DNA from: a virus
Direction: 5' to 3' (one strand)
Virus record (IMG/VR): IMGVR_UViG_3300000117_000023
Coordinates: 21,787 to 53,031 of that record
DNA length: 31,245 nucleotides
Part shown: piece by piece, positions 23,901 to 30,440 of the stretch
How positions within the stretch are numbered: the first letter of the stretch is position 1
Layout: each line of letters starts with the position of its first letter
Notes under the pieces: generated by a model
Seen by the model: the letters and a program-made list of their open reading frames with translations, nothing else
What the model was told of the DNA's origin: nothing
Database searches by the model: none
Position numbers and translations under genes: made by a program

Positions 23901-24317
23901 AACACTTCAGATTCTACTGCATGTCTATATGATGCAGGTTGTTATGGAGGTCCTGGTAATCCTTATTGGTTAAATGATGGATGCTTTGCATGGGTAATCG
24001 ATGTAGATGATTATTGTTGTACTAACGAATGGGACGCAAGTTGCCAATCAATGTATGACTATTGCCAATTAGGTTGGCCAACATCAGTAGAAGATATAAG
24101 TTCTATGGGAATTATGGTTTATCCAAACCCAACTGGAGATATATTAAATATAGATACAAGACTAGAAGTTGAGGTAGAAATATATGACCTTATGGGTAAA
24201 TTAATGACAAAGGAAAATTCTAAAAGAATTAATTTGTCAAAATATCCAAACGGTGTATATAATTTGATACTTATATATAATAACAAAAGATTTACGACAA
24301 GGGTAATAAAACAATGA
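20934..24317 (+). CDS. Large secreted repeat protein with type IX secretion sorting domain
   Basis: 1127 residues. A signal peptide (MKKLLLILSLVPTLLFS, then Q18) leads to two related beta-rich domains (DNYPSETSWN and DNWPSETGWS) and to about 19 Cys-containing repeats of the form GCTDPxAFNYDPxANTDDGSC. These include eleven exact 26-residue units at about 716-1001. One TSP3-like Ca-binding stretch, DTDGDGICDELE, splits the repeats. A Cys-rich segment (DDYCCTNEWDASC) and a C-terminal domain of about 75 residues follow: YPNPTGDILNI, DLMGKLM, YPNGVYNLI. This is the type A sorting domain recognised by the Bacteroidetes type IX system, so the product should go to the cell surface or outside. A role in adhesion, surface masking or biofilm is inferred. 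Confidence 0.9.
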   Translation: MKKLLLILSLVPTLLFSQGSWIHIQLMTDNYPSETSWNITPPGGSPIIVENDSNMLPNTMYDTIVFLGGTIVAGIYDQFGDGLGSSQWGGTDGWFMISNSCQDTLMYVAGNFGDTLVQTLTVAPCAPPTIGCLDPNGLDYDSTAYLPGPCTYPACGGLLSDTVQQTCLPTGQTLVQFFWQNDTSNGNCNPVRFWYWNENGVGPFQYGLAPNQQDFAVYAGNGQMPPNWSVEHYGMVEFADSTFSDTMAYTPTACIAGCTDPTQPTYNPWATFDDGSCSGTSCDTNLTHQITMEITFDNWPSETGWSMTSGGYGVIQSELPGAYNFNDIGQTYTYNFCVDKFAGFELIVTDSYGDGMAGSTSGGTLDGMVVIYDCLGDTIWWMDNPGFGTTLYSGVQFGVPCLSSPPVPGCMDDDYQEYDPLATVDDSTCTNLHIYGCTDPSAFNYDPTASINDVVPDCSYILEIRDAGGDGWGNSYIGVYQNGINFGTFTMGPGNYVQSFPLTLDSDAPVHVYYFEVGGPQQPPQEVQFQTWHNSFTLMLNDPDSTILIEEGTNPFANNGQGALQSFQSPFWTTYSAIPFCGDYCIETILGCMDSLSFNYNDSANVDDGNCEPFIFGCTNDLAFNYDSLANTDDGSCVPISYGCLDPIADNFNSLANTDDGSCYYIGCTDIAACNYDASATVNNGCQYPPQYYDCNSVCLLDTDGDGICDELEIPGCTNPIALNYDIAATDDDGSCTLPIYGCTDPLAFNYNSLANTDNGSCVPVVNGCTDPLAFNYDPIANTDNGSCIAIVYGCMDPNSFNYNPLANTDNGACIPFILGCTDTSAINYNPLANTSDGSCIAQLLGCTDSTAFNYNPLANTNDGSCIAILLGCMDATAFNYDPNANTDDGSCIPIALGCTDPTQFNYDANANTDDGSCIPYIYGCMDATAFNYDPLANTDNGSCILVIFGCTDSTALNYNILANTDNGTCILPIIGCTDVGAWNYDPLANTSDSTACLYDAGCYGGPGNPYWLNDGCFAWVIDVDDYCCTNEWDASCQSMYDYCQLGWPTSVEDISSMGIMVYPNPTGDILNIDTRLEVEVEIYDLMGKLMTKENSKRINLSKYPNGVYNLILIYNNKRFTTRVIKQ
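22704..22931 (+). repeat. Short run of 78-bp coding repeats
   Basis: Units start with the GGxTGx Gly-Cys codons at 22704, 22782 and 22860 (steps of 78 bp), and a diverged one begins at 22932 after 72 bp. Each encodes one GC-D-x-x-FNY-x-x-x-AN-DDGxC unit of the secreted protein. It is a separate block from the longer array at 23079. Confidence 0.8.
23079..23936 (+). repeat. Tandem array of eleven 78-bp coding repeats
   Basis: Unit starts are at 23079, 23157, 23235, 23313, 23391, 23469, 23547, 23625, 23703, 23781 and 23859, an unbroken 78-bp period. Each encodes 26 residues with two Cys, an FNYxPxANT core and DGSC. Codons differ between copies more than the protein does, so the units are old and held by selection. 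It is not a CRISPR array: units are coding and contiguous. Confidence 0.9.
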
Positions 24318-24730
24318 TAAAATTAAAAAAAGTACTACAAGAAGTCACAGACCATAATTTTGAAATGAAGTATGTGAAAGATAAAAATGCTAATAAAGTT
24401 ATCGACGTATTACAAGGCTTGGGCTTTGGAGTTGGAAGAGGCGATGTCGCAGCAGCAAACAAAAGACTTAAAACATACGAAGGTGGTAGAATGTTTAAGC
24501 ACATGCAATATCACGTTGTACGGGGTAAGTCTGATGTCTATTTTATATATCAGACACAACATTACTTAAGAGATAGCAGTGTTGATGTCACTAAAGTATC
24601 AATTGATATATATGATGACTATCAAGGAAAAACAAGTGCCAAGCGTAAAGAAATAGGAAATGCACTAGTACCAACAGAAAAATTCCTAAAAGGACTTAAT
24701 CGCGTTAATGTACTAGACAAAGCGAGCTAA
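24314..24730 (+). CDS. Putative capsid-targeted phage protein of unknown function
   Basis: This 138-residue protein starts on the ATGA overlapping the stop of the secreted repeat protein. It begins MIKLKKVLQE-V, the peptide shared with genes at 26531, 27867 and 30935, with L-Q-E as a candidate prohead-protease site. The remainder is basic with an alpha/beta pattern (KVIDVLQGLGFGVGRGD, DVTKVSIDIYDDY) and no family I recognise. It sits between two genes for exported proteins, so the signal-like N-terminus is not a secretion signal: it is too short and charged. A structural or internal head role is inferred only from the N-terminus. Confidence 0.65.
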   Translation: MIKLKKVLQEVTDHNFEMKYVKDKNANKVIDVLQGLGFGVGRGDVAAANKRLKTYEGGRMFKHMQYHVVRGKSDVYFIYQTQHYLRDSSVDVTKVSIDIYDDYQGKTSAKRKEIGNALVPTEKFLKGLNRVNVLDKAS

Positions 24731-24739
24731 GGAGAAACA

Positions 24740-25843
24740 ATGAAAAAATTAGTACTAATATTATTTTGCTTGCCTTTGTTGGTAAATGCACAAAGCTCTA
24801 AACATACAGGTTCTCAACTAAAGATAAAAGATTTATTTAAGTTTGGTACTATTTATGGAGCAGTCAATGGCAACACCTCGATATCTGATGAAAATGTGTT
24901 TTCTGTTACAGACGGATTAGAAACATTTACATATAAAACACCATTTGACTATTCAGTTCTTTTTGGTATTAGAAAAATAAAACGATTTGGATATGAGCCA
25001 AAAGAAGCATTTAAAAATGGTACAGAAAATACATTCTCAGATGCAGCGGCAATTGGAAGATGGAACAATAAGGTAGAATTCTTATTTCAAGGAGAGTATA
25101 AAAGACAACAAGGTGAAACTTATTTAGACCAACATCACATGCTTAGATATGTAGGAAGTGATGGTTGTTCTAAAAAGCTTTGTTTAAACCACTTTCTTGT
25201 GAAATTAGAATATCTTGAAGATGGCTTTGCAGATATAAAATACTTTGAAGCTTCTCAAAGACTAATATATAAATCTCAAAAAGTAGATAATTTAACATTT
25301 AATTTTGGAGCAGCACAAAGACTAGCAGAACCTTATGGCTACGATCCATTAGAAGAATGGTTATTATCAAACGGAAATTTACACTATACTTTTTTAGCAT
25401 TAGAAGAAGGATATACAACTCAATTTGATGGTCAAGGTGGAGTTGAATACTTTGACCCATCAGGTAATTCAGTTGCAACAAGTACTGAAGTATGGGAAGC
25501 TGTTGTTATTCCAGAAATGCTAGCAAATTATACAAAAAAGAAAAGAAACGAATTAAAAAGCACAATTCAACATTCATTTGTGGCAGGATTTGATTATTAC
25601 AAATACGAAAAGAAAAGTTGGTTACATGCATGGGGTAGTATAATGCCATATCATTATGATGCAGGTGGAGAATTTTCATATCATAAATACAATGAAGGAC
25701 AATGGATGGATTATTCAGGCGGAATTGTATATGGGCACTGGTTTAATAAAAATTTAGGTATATTTTTAGAAGGAACATATAACAAATATTGGAATAGAAC
25801 TTGGCACGGATTTAGTGTAGGTGTAAACTACAGAGTATTTTAA
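24740..25843 (+). CDS. Putative outer-membrane beta-barrel protein
   Basis: 367 residues with a clear signal peptide (MKKLVLILFCLPLLVNA, then Q18). The mature part is rich in alternating aromatic/polar strands (NKVEFLFQGEY, HFLVKLEYL, LTFNFGAAQ, SFVAGFDYYKYEK, GGIVYGHW, GIFLEGTYNKYW). It ends GVNYRVF with a C-terminal Phe, the usual ending of outer-membrane barrels recognised by the BAM complex. AAGGAG precedes the ATG. A phage-made barrel could block receptors (superinfection exclusion, as proposed for lambda Lom-type proteins) or alter uptake. It resembles no named family that I can place. It lies beside the secreted repeat protein. Confidence 0.72.
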   Translation: MKKLVLILFCLPLLVNAQSSKHTGSQLKIKDLFKFGTIYGAVNGNTSISDENVFSVTDGLETFTYKTPFDYSVLFGIRKIKRFGYEPKEAFKNGTENTFSDAAAIGRWNNKVEFLFQGEYKRQQGETYLDQHHMLRYVGSDGCSKKLCLNHFLVKLEYLEDGFADIKYFEASQRLIYKSQKVDNLTFNFGAAQRLAEPYGYDPLEEWLLSNGNLHYTFLALEEGYTTQFDGQGGVEYFDPSGNSVATSTEVWEAVVIPEMLANYTKKKRNELKSTIQHSFVAGFDYYKYEKKSWLHAWGSIMPYHYDAGGEFSYHKYNEGQWMDYSGGIVYGHWFNKNLGIFLEGTYNKYWNRTWHGFSVGVNYRVF

Positions 25844-25852
25844 GGGAAGAAA

Positions 25853-26137
25853 ATGGCAAAAGAATTAAACGAAGACACAGGGGTAACAGTAAGTATAAAG
25901 ACACTAGGAGGAATAGCTGCACTAATAGCTACAATAGTTGGTATGTGGTTCGCACTCCAAGCGGATATACAAGAAGCAAAAGAACTTCCTGTTCCTCCAC
26001 CTCCAGCAATTACTAGAATGGAATTCGATATGAAAGACCAATTAGTTCGCCAAACTATAATGACAACTCAAGATGACGTAAAAGAAATAAAGGAAAAGCT
26101 TGACAAACTTGAAGATAAGATTGATAAGCTTAGATAG
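25853..26137 (+). CDS. Single-pass membrane protein with coiled coil, spanin-like or structural
   Basis: 94 residues. A short N-terminal part is followed by one membrane helix at about 17-37 (LGGIAALIATIVGMWFALQAD), a proline run (VPPPPAI) and a C-terminal coiled coil of heptads (VKEIKEKLDKLEDKIDKLR). I recall very similar small proteins in marine myoviruses. The arrangement resembles inner-membrane spanins, which span the periplasm with a coiled coil during lysis, but no partner o-spanin lipoprotein is seen next to it. AAGGGAAG precedes the ATG. Confidence 0.65.
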   Translation: MAKELNEDTGVTVSIKTLGGIAALIATIVGMWFALQADIQEAKELPVPPPPAITRMEFDMKDQLVRQTIMTTQDDVKEIKEKLDKLEDKIDKLR

Positions 26138-26147
26138 GAGATATAAT

Positions 26148-26531
26148 ATGACAAAGTCAAAGAATACATCATTAAAAATATTTTGTGGATATTTGTTAAT
26201 TTTAGCCTTAATGATATGTTGTAATAGTGTAAATGCCCAAAGCCCTTGTGAAAGTGATGATATTTGTGTAGTACAGTTTAATGCTGGATTTAATGAAACG
26301 AACAAAGTAGCTTGGCTTGGAGAATTAGGAGAATGTGATACAAAATTTATAGACATTCAAAAAGATGCAACAGCAGCAGGTAAGTATAAAATTGTTGTTG
26401 TGCCAACCATTGTTATTTATATTGAAGGTGAAGAAGTTGCAAGGTTTCAAGCAAATATAATGATGCAAATGGAAGCTACAAAAAAGGAAGTACAGTCGAA
26501 AATTGATGAAATCATAATGGATGCATTTTAA
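26148..26531 (+). CDS. Secreted thioredoxin-fold protein lacking the CxxC motif
   Basis: 127 residues. A signal peptide ends VNA with Q31 as the first mature residue, so the protein is periplasmic or surface. The mature part follows the thioredoxin plan: strand CVVQFNAGFN, then a helix, strand KFIDIQKD, and the cis-proline segment VVVPTIVIYIEGEEVARF. Where the redox CxxC should be the sequence reads N-E-T-N, so it cannot act as a disulfide oxidoreductase there. Two Cys near the mature N-terminus (SPCESDDIC) could pair. ATG 26148 is used because TAGGAG stands 8 bases upstream. A binding or scaffold role is more likely than catalysis. Confidence 0.7.
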   Translation: MTKSKNTSLKIFCGYLLILALMICCNSVNAQSPCESDDICVVQFNAGFNETNKVAWLGELGECDTKFIDIQKDATAAGKYKIVVVPTIVIYIEGEEVARFQANIMMQMEATKKEVQSKIDEIIMDAF

Positions 26532-27232
26532 TGATTAAACTAAAGGATATATTAAATGAAGGAGTCTACGACCCAGGAATCTTTAAAGCAATATTCACTG
26601 CAGGTGGACCAGGTAGCGGTAAGTCTTACGCTGCTGCAACACTATTTGGTATGCCAGAAAAAATGCCATTCGTCTCGGCAAAAGGACTTAAGTCAGTTAA
26701 TAGCGATAAATACTTTGAAACGTATCTTAAAATGAGTGGATTATCACAAGATATAGCATCATTAAAACCTGCAGAATTTGAAAAAGCAATGCAGTTAAGA
26801 AAAAAAAGTAAATCAGTTAGAGACACTGCACTTAAAAATTATATAAATGGAAGGCTAGGCTTGCTTATTGATGGTACAGGTAAAGACTATGGAAGTATTT
26901 CAAAACAGAAAACAAGATTGCAAGATGTAGGTTATGACTGTTTTATGATTTTTGTAAATACTGACCTAGATGTAGCATTAGAACGAAACTATGACCGAGA
27001 AAGAAAACTACCAAGCGAATTGGTAAAGTCATCTTGGCAAGCAGTACAAAATAATATGGGAAAATTTCAAGGATTATTTGGAGCAAGTAACATGCTAATC
27101 GTTGACAATTCAGAATACAAAGAATTTTCAAACATTGTTAAAAAAGGTGCAAATGAGTTTACAAATAGAAAAATACAAAATCCTATTGCAAAGGCTTGGA
27201 TAAAAAAAGAACTTGAAATAAGAAAAAAATAA
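26531..27232 (+). CDS. Zeta-toxin-like P-loop kinase with capsid-targeting-like N-terminus
   Basis: 233 residues. It opens MIKLKDILNE-G, the shared peptide ending in L-N-E before Gly. The P-loop GGPGSGKS is at 25-32 with K31, then a Lid/helix region and VNTDLDVALERNYDRERKLP, as in zeta-toxin and related nucleotide/sugar kinases. Zeta toxins phosphorylate UDP-GlcNAc and poison wall synthesis; whether this one does is unknown, and it lacks an epsilon antitoxin next to it. The absence of an antitoxin would suit a protein kept inside the capsid and released in the next host. The gene starts on the last base of the previous stop. Confidence 0.8.
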   Translation: MIKLKDILNEGVYDPGIFKAIFTAGGPGSGKSYAAATLFGMPEKMPFVSAKGLKSVNSDKYFETYLKMSGLSQDIASLKPAEFEKAMQLRKKSKSVRDTALKNYINGRLGLLIDGTGKDYGSISKQKTRLQDVGYDCFMIFVNTDLDVALERNYDRERKLPSELVKSSWQAVQNNMGKFQGLFGASNMLIVDNSEYKEFSNIVKKGANEFTNRKIQNPIAKAWIKKELEIRKK

Positions 27233-27870
27233 TGATAAAAATGACAGAAATATTAACATTAGATAAATTAGTTTATTCTACAGATGTTCCTAAAAAGCAT
27301 CGAGAAATGATGGCGAATATACCTAATACAATATTTGCAGATTTTGATATAAGTCAGTATAAATCCACTCCACCACCTAAAAATAGTTCTAATCAAACAT
27401 TTAGAGAAATGATTAGTTTAGATAAAATTATAATGCCACTAAACCAAATAAAGGCAGCAGACCATATAGATAATTACTTTAAGGAATATTTCACACAAAA
27501 CAAGTTAGATTTTCCTGCAAAGGATGTTAGAAAAATAGTACAAGATTCCAGACCTATTATTCAAACGTTAAAGTATTTTTATAATAGACCTAGACCAGTA
27601 CAAATTGCAAAGGCTCTTTCTCTAAAGTTTCATAATGAGCCACTAGAAACTGCAAAAACTCCATCTTACCCATCAGGACATTCTACTCAAGCTTTCTTAG
27701 TTGGAAAATATCTATCTGCTATATATCCTGAACATTCAGTAAATATTATGAAACTAGCAAACGATATATCTAAGAGTAGACTTGCAGCTAATGTACATTA
27801 CCCAACAGATTCAATATTTGGTGAAAGAATTGCATTAGCTTTATATTTATATATGAGAAATAAACTATGA
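27232..27870 (+). CDS. PAP2-family phosphatase, soluble type
   Basis: 212 residues with the full PAP2 active site: K114-x6-R121-P122 (KYFYNRPRP), P147-S-G-H150 (YPSGHST), and S182-R-x5-H189-x3-D193 (SRLAANVHYPTD). This fold removes phosphate from lipids, nucleotides or other small molecules. No strong membrane segments are present, so it resembles the soluble acid phosphatases. It starts MIKMTEILTLDKL, close to its neighbours' N-termini but without the Glu at the cleavage site. It starts on the last base of the kinase gene stop, so kinase and phosphatase may be made together. Confidence 0.88.
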   Translation: MIKMTEILTLDKLVYSTDVPKKHREMMANIPNTIFADFDISQYKSTPPPKNSSNQTFREMISLDKIIMPLNQIKAADHIDNYFKEYFTQNKLDFPAKDVRKIVQDSRPIIQTLKYFYNRPRPVQIAKALSLKFHNEPLETAKTPSYPSGHSTQAFLVGKYLSAIYPEHSVNIMKLANDISKSRLAANVHYPTDSIFGERIALALYLYMRNKL

Positions 27871-28682
27871 TACATTTGAAAAATATATTAAGCGAAGGAA
27901 GGCCAATGTTTCAAGAAAAGCCAAACCAGTTTGCATATTTAGACTTTAAGAAATGGGCATACAAAAACAAAAAGTCTGTTAAAGGCATATTAAGTAAGGC
28001 TGTAAAGGATGGTAGAGATCCTGGAACAGATATATTTCTTGCACTAAGACAGGTTTGGTTAGCATGGGCAAATAAAAATGCTAAAGAATGGAGTAGAATT
28101 CCTAATAAAGGACCTCAAGGAAAAGATTTTGGTAGAGCATTAGCTGTAATGATGAAGAGTGATAACTTAATTATTAAGAAATCAGGTAATACACTTACTC
28201 AACTTGAATCTGCCACTCCTGAAAATGCACCAGCATATTTCAAAGGATTATCTAAGAAAGAAAAAGATGAACGTGAGAGAGTAATTAAAAAAAGAAGTAA
28301 AATGAAATCTAACGATCCTGATGCATACAAGCCATTTAAAAGTGATAAAGGTAAAAAAACAAAACCTTCTTCATCTACTCTAAAGTTTAAAAAAATGTTT
28401 GGCGAATTAAACGAAGATGAACAACAGTTATTTGCTGAAAAATTATCTGCAAAAATTAGAAAGTCATTAAAAAACAAAGCAGCAAAAGCAAATGCTCCTA
28501 TGGGTGCACTAACAACAATATATAATAAAGGTTTAGCAGCATGGAGAACAGGTCATAGACCAGGTGCAAGTCAGCATGCATGGGCCATGGGAAGAGTAAA
28601 TTCAGTATTAACCGGTGGTAAAGCTAGAAAAGTTGATGCTGCTCAGTGGAAACAAATATCTAAACATAGGAAGAAAAAATAA
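27867..28682 (+). CDS. Putative capsid-targeted protein with marine-phage domains of unknown function
   Basis: 271 residues, very basic. It starts MIHLKNILSE-G (shared peptide with L-S-E before Gly). A middle segment has the pattern APAYFKGLSKKEKDER, DPDAYKP and KKTKPS (three separate stretches). This is a kind of sequence I associate with phage and giant-virus domains of unknown function; I believe DUF5824, unverified. The C-terminal part (YNKGLAAWRTGHRPGASQ, WAMGRVNSVLTGGKARK) is another conserved block seen in marine phages. A further L-N-E lies at GELNEDEQ, which may also be a cut site. Packaging into the head is inferred. Confidence 0.68.
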   Translation: MIHLKNILSEGRPMFQEKPNQFAYLDFKKWAYKNKKSVKGILSKAVKDGRDPGTDIFLALRQVWLAWANKNAKEWSRIPNKGPQGKDFGRALAVMMKSDNLIIKKSGNTLTQLESATPENAPAYFKGLSKKEKDERERVIKKRSKMKSNDPDAYKPFKSDKGKKTKPSSSTLKFKKMFGELNEDEQQLFAEKLSAKIRKSLKNKAAKANAPMGALTTIYNKGLAAWRTGHRPGASQHAWAMGRVNSVLTGGKARKVDAAQWKQISKHRKKK

Positions 28683-28897
28683 TGTGGAACATATTTAAAG
28701 ATGATAATGAATGGAACGAGAAAACTGTAGTTGGTTTTATTGCATTTTTGGTAATGTGTGCAATAATGATAGCAGATTTAGTAACAGGAATAATTGGAAC
28801 CGATTTAATAATTAATGAATTTGTATATGATTCATTTACACTAGTAGTCTTAGGATGCTTTGGAATCGCAGGCATAGAAAAATTCGCAAAGAAATAA
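28682..28897 (+). CDS. Holin-like protein with two membrane segments
   Basis: 71 residues. A short charged N-terminus (MWNIFKDDNEWNEK) is followed by two hydrophobic helices at about 17-37 (VVGFIAFLVMCAIMIADLV) and 48-65 (YDSFTLVVLGCFGIAGIE) and a short basic end (KFAKK). Size and layout fit small phage holins. I recall similar proteins in marine phages annotated that way. Its position among internal-head genes is unusual for a lysis gene. The L,D-transpeptidase-like gene at 18274 and the spanin-like gene at 25853 could be its partners, but the three are not adjacent. Confidence 0.65.
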   Translation: MWNIFKDDNEWNEKTVVGFIAFLVMCAIMIADLVTGIIGTDLIINEFVYDSFTLVVLGCFGIAGIEKFAKK

Positions 28898-28898
28898 T

Positions 28899-30440
28899 AT
28901 GAAATCAAAAGAAATACGAAAGATAATCTCAGAAGAAGTAAACAGAGTCCTTGAACAAGAACAAGGTCTTGTTGAATTATCCAAATTAAACGAAGCTAAA
29001 CTTAGAAAAGGCGACATCATTAAAATGCAGGACGGAGAATATGGTGTAGTTAATAAACTTAAAGGTAAAGTAGCTTATATAAAACTTAAGTCAAGTCCTG
29101 GAACTTTCCATCCAATTGAAGCTGATAGAACTACCTACAAAGGTAAACACAAGGGTAAAGATTTATATTTAGAATCTTTGAATGAAGCTAGAGACTTTGT
29201 AGTAATAGACCCAAGAGGTAATGCAAAGCCAGTTGGCATGAAAATACAAGGTGCACAATATGTTAAGAAGATGGGTGGCCCTAGAAAAGGATACCATTTA
29301 GTATTGTCAAAAAATGCAAAGAAAGCTAGAAGAGCAGTAGAAAAGCATGGAGCTACATCTTCAAAAACTCAAAATTTAATGTTTGATTTAATGTATGAAG
29401 GTCCACAAGTTGCACCTCAAAAAAGAATGGAGTTCGGTGTAGAATATGTAGATGGTAAAGGTAAACCTAAAAAAGATAACTCATTAATTAAAAGGTTTAA
29501 AACAAAAGCCCTAGCAGATAAATATGCAAAAAAAGGAAATAAGATAGATAAGGTTGGTGGAAAGTACACAGTTGTTCAGGTACCAGTTCAAGAGATATCA
29601 GAAGTAGATTATCAGTCAAAATTATCTAGAGGTCATAAACCAGATCACTACCAATTAGGAACATCAGACTTTAAATCATTTAATGAAGGTACTAAATTAG
29701 CAAGAGGTCTTAAGCCACTGTTAATGATAGGTACAAAGATAACTAAAAAAATTGGTGAAGAAGCACTATTAAAACTTTCAGATAAGTTTGACAGAATAGA
29801 CGATGAATATGCTGGTGATATAGCAAGTCATCTAGATATGGCAATTGAATTGATGCAAGACGGCGACAAAGGAGCTGCTACTAAAATGTTAAAGCAATTC
29901 AATAAAAAATGTAAAGATGTACTAAAAGGAAAATCAGTTGGATCTGTATTTGAAGGCAAATTAACTGAAGCTAAAGAAGATTATAAATACAAGAAACAAG
30001 TTGGCAAAGCGTTTGATAAAATAAATGATGCGATGTTTAACTTTAGACATGCATTTGGAATTAAGCAATTAACAAACGACGATATGAAGTTAAAGAAAAA
30101 GTTCGAAGCGTTACAAGCTAATATATTTGCGCTGCAAAGAGAAATGAGGAAGGACGGTTTATCTGAAGGTTCAATTACTGAAGCTACAAGTCTTTGGAAA
30201 AAGTTTGATGAAAAGCAAAGATTGTATGGTGATGGAATGGATGTAGAAATGGAAATGAAAACAATCACTAAAGATATAGGTCAGCTTTATAAAGATATGG
30301 AACAAGAAGCTGAACCAGAAGGTGGCAAAGTTGCTAATAAATATGGCAAACAGATAGATAAACTTGAAAAATCTTATAAAAAGAAAAAAGCCGAACTTAA
30401 AAAAATAATGGCTAAAATAGACAAGTTGGAACAATACTAA
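28899..30440 (+). CDS. Large putative internal head protein with multiple protease-like sites
   Basis: 513 residues. The N-terminus (MKSKEIRKIISEEVNRVLEQ) is a charged amphipathic helix like the one at 19161. Sites matching T4 prohead-protease consensus (L/I)-x-E before Ala/Gly follow: LNE-A (30-33), LNE-A (94-97), LTE-A (355-358), LSE-G (421-424) and ITE-A (426-429). ISE-V (233-236) and FNE-G (261-264) are weaker. They fall between apparently separate domains, including a small beta domain at 33-96 and a charged coiled coil at 430-513. It could be a polyprotein cut during head maturation, or a scaffold/prohead core. It is Lys-rich. No family name is recognised. Confidence 0.72.
   Translation: MKSKEIRKIISEEVNRVLEQEQGLVELSKLNEAKLRKGDIIKMQDGEYGVVNKLKGKVAYIKLKSSPGTFHPIEADRTTYKGKHKGKDLYLESLNEARDFVVIDPRGNAKPVGMKIQGAQYVKKMGGPRKGYHLVLSKNAKKARRAVEKHGATSSKTQNLMFDLMYEGPQVAPQKRMEFGVEYVDGKGKPKKDNSLIKRFKTKALADKYAKKGNKIDKVGGKYTVVQVPVQEISEVDYQSKLSRGHKPDHYQLGTSDFKSFNEGTKLARGLKPLLMIGTKITKKIGEEALLKLSDKFDRIDDEYAGDIASHLDMAIELMQDGDKGAATKMLKQFNKKCKDVLKGKSVGSVFEGKLTEAKEDYKYKKQVGKAFDKINDAMFNFRHAFGIKQLTNDDMKLKKKFEALQANIFALQREMRKDGLSEGSITEATSLWKKFDEKQRLYGDGMDVEMEMKTITKDIGQLYKDMEQEAEPEGGKVANKYGKQIDKLEKSYKKKKAELKKIMAKIDKLEQY

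Noticed and set aside
23079-23936. CRISPR array
   Set aside because: Units are contiguous, 78 bp, in frame and encode a conserved Cys repeat; there are no spacers or cas genes.
26148-26240. Lipoprotein signal in the thioredoxin-fold protein
   Set aside because: Cys residues in the signal region lack a proper lipobox; the VNA-Q site fits signal peptidase I better.
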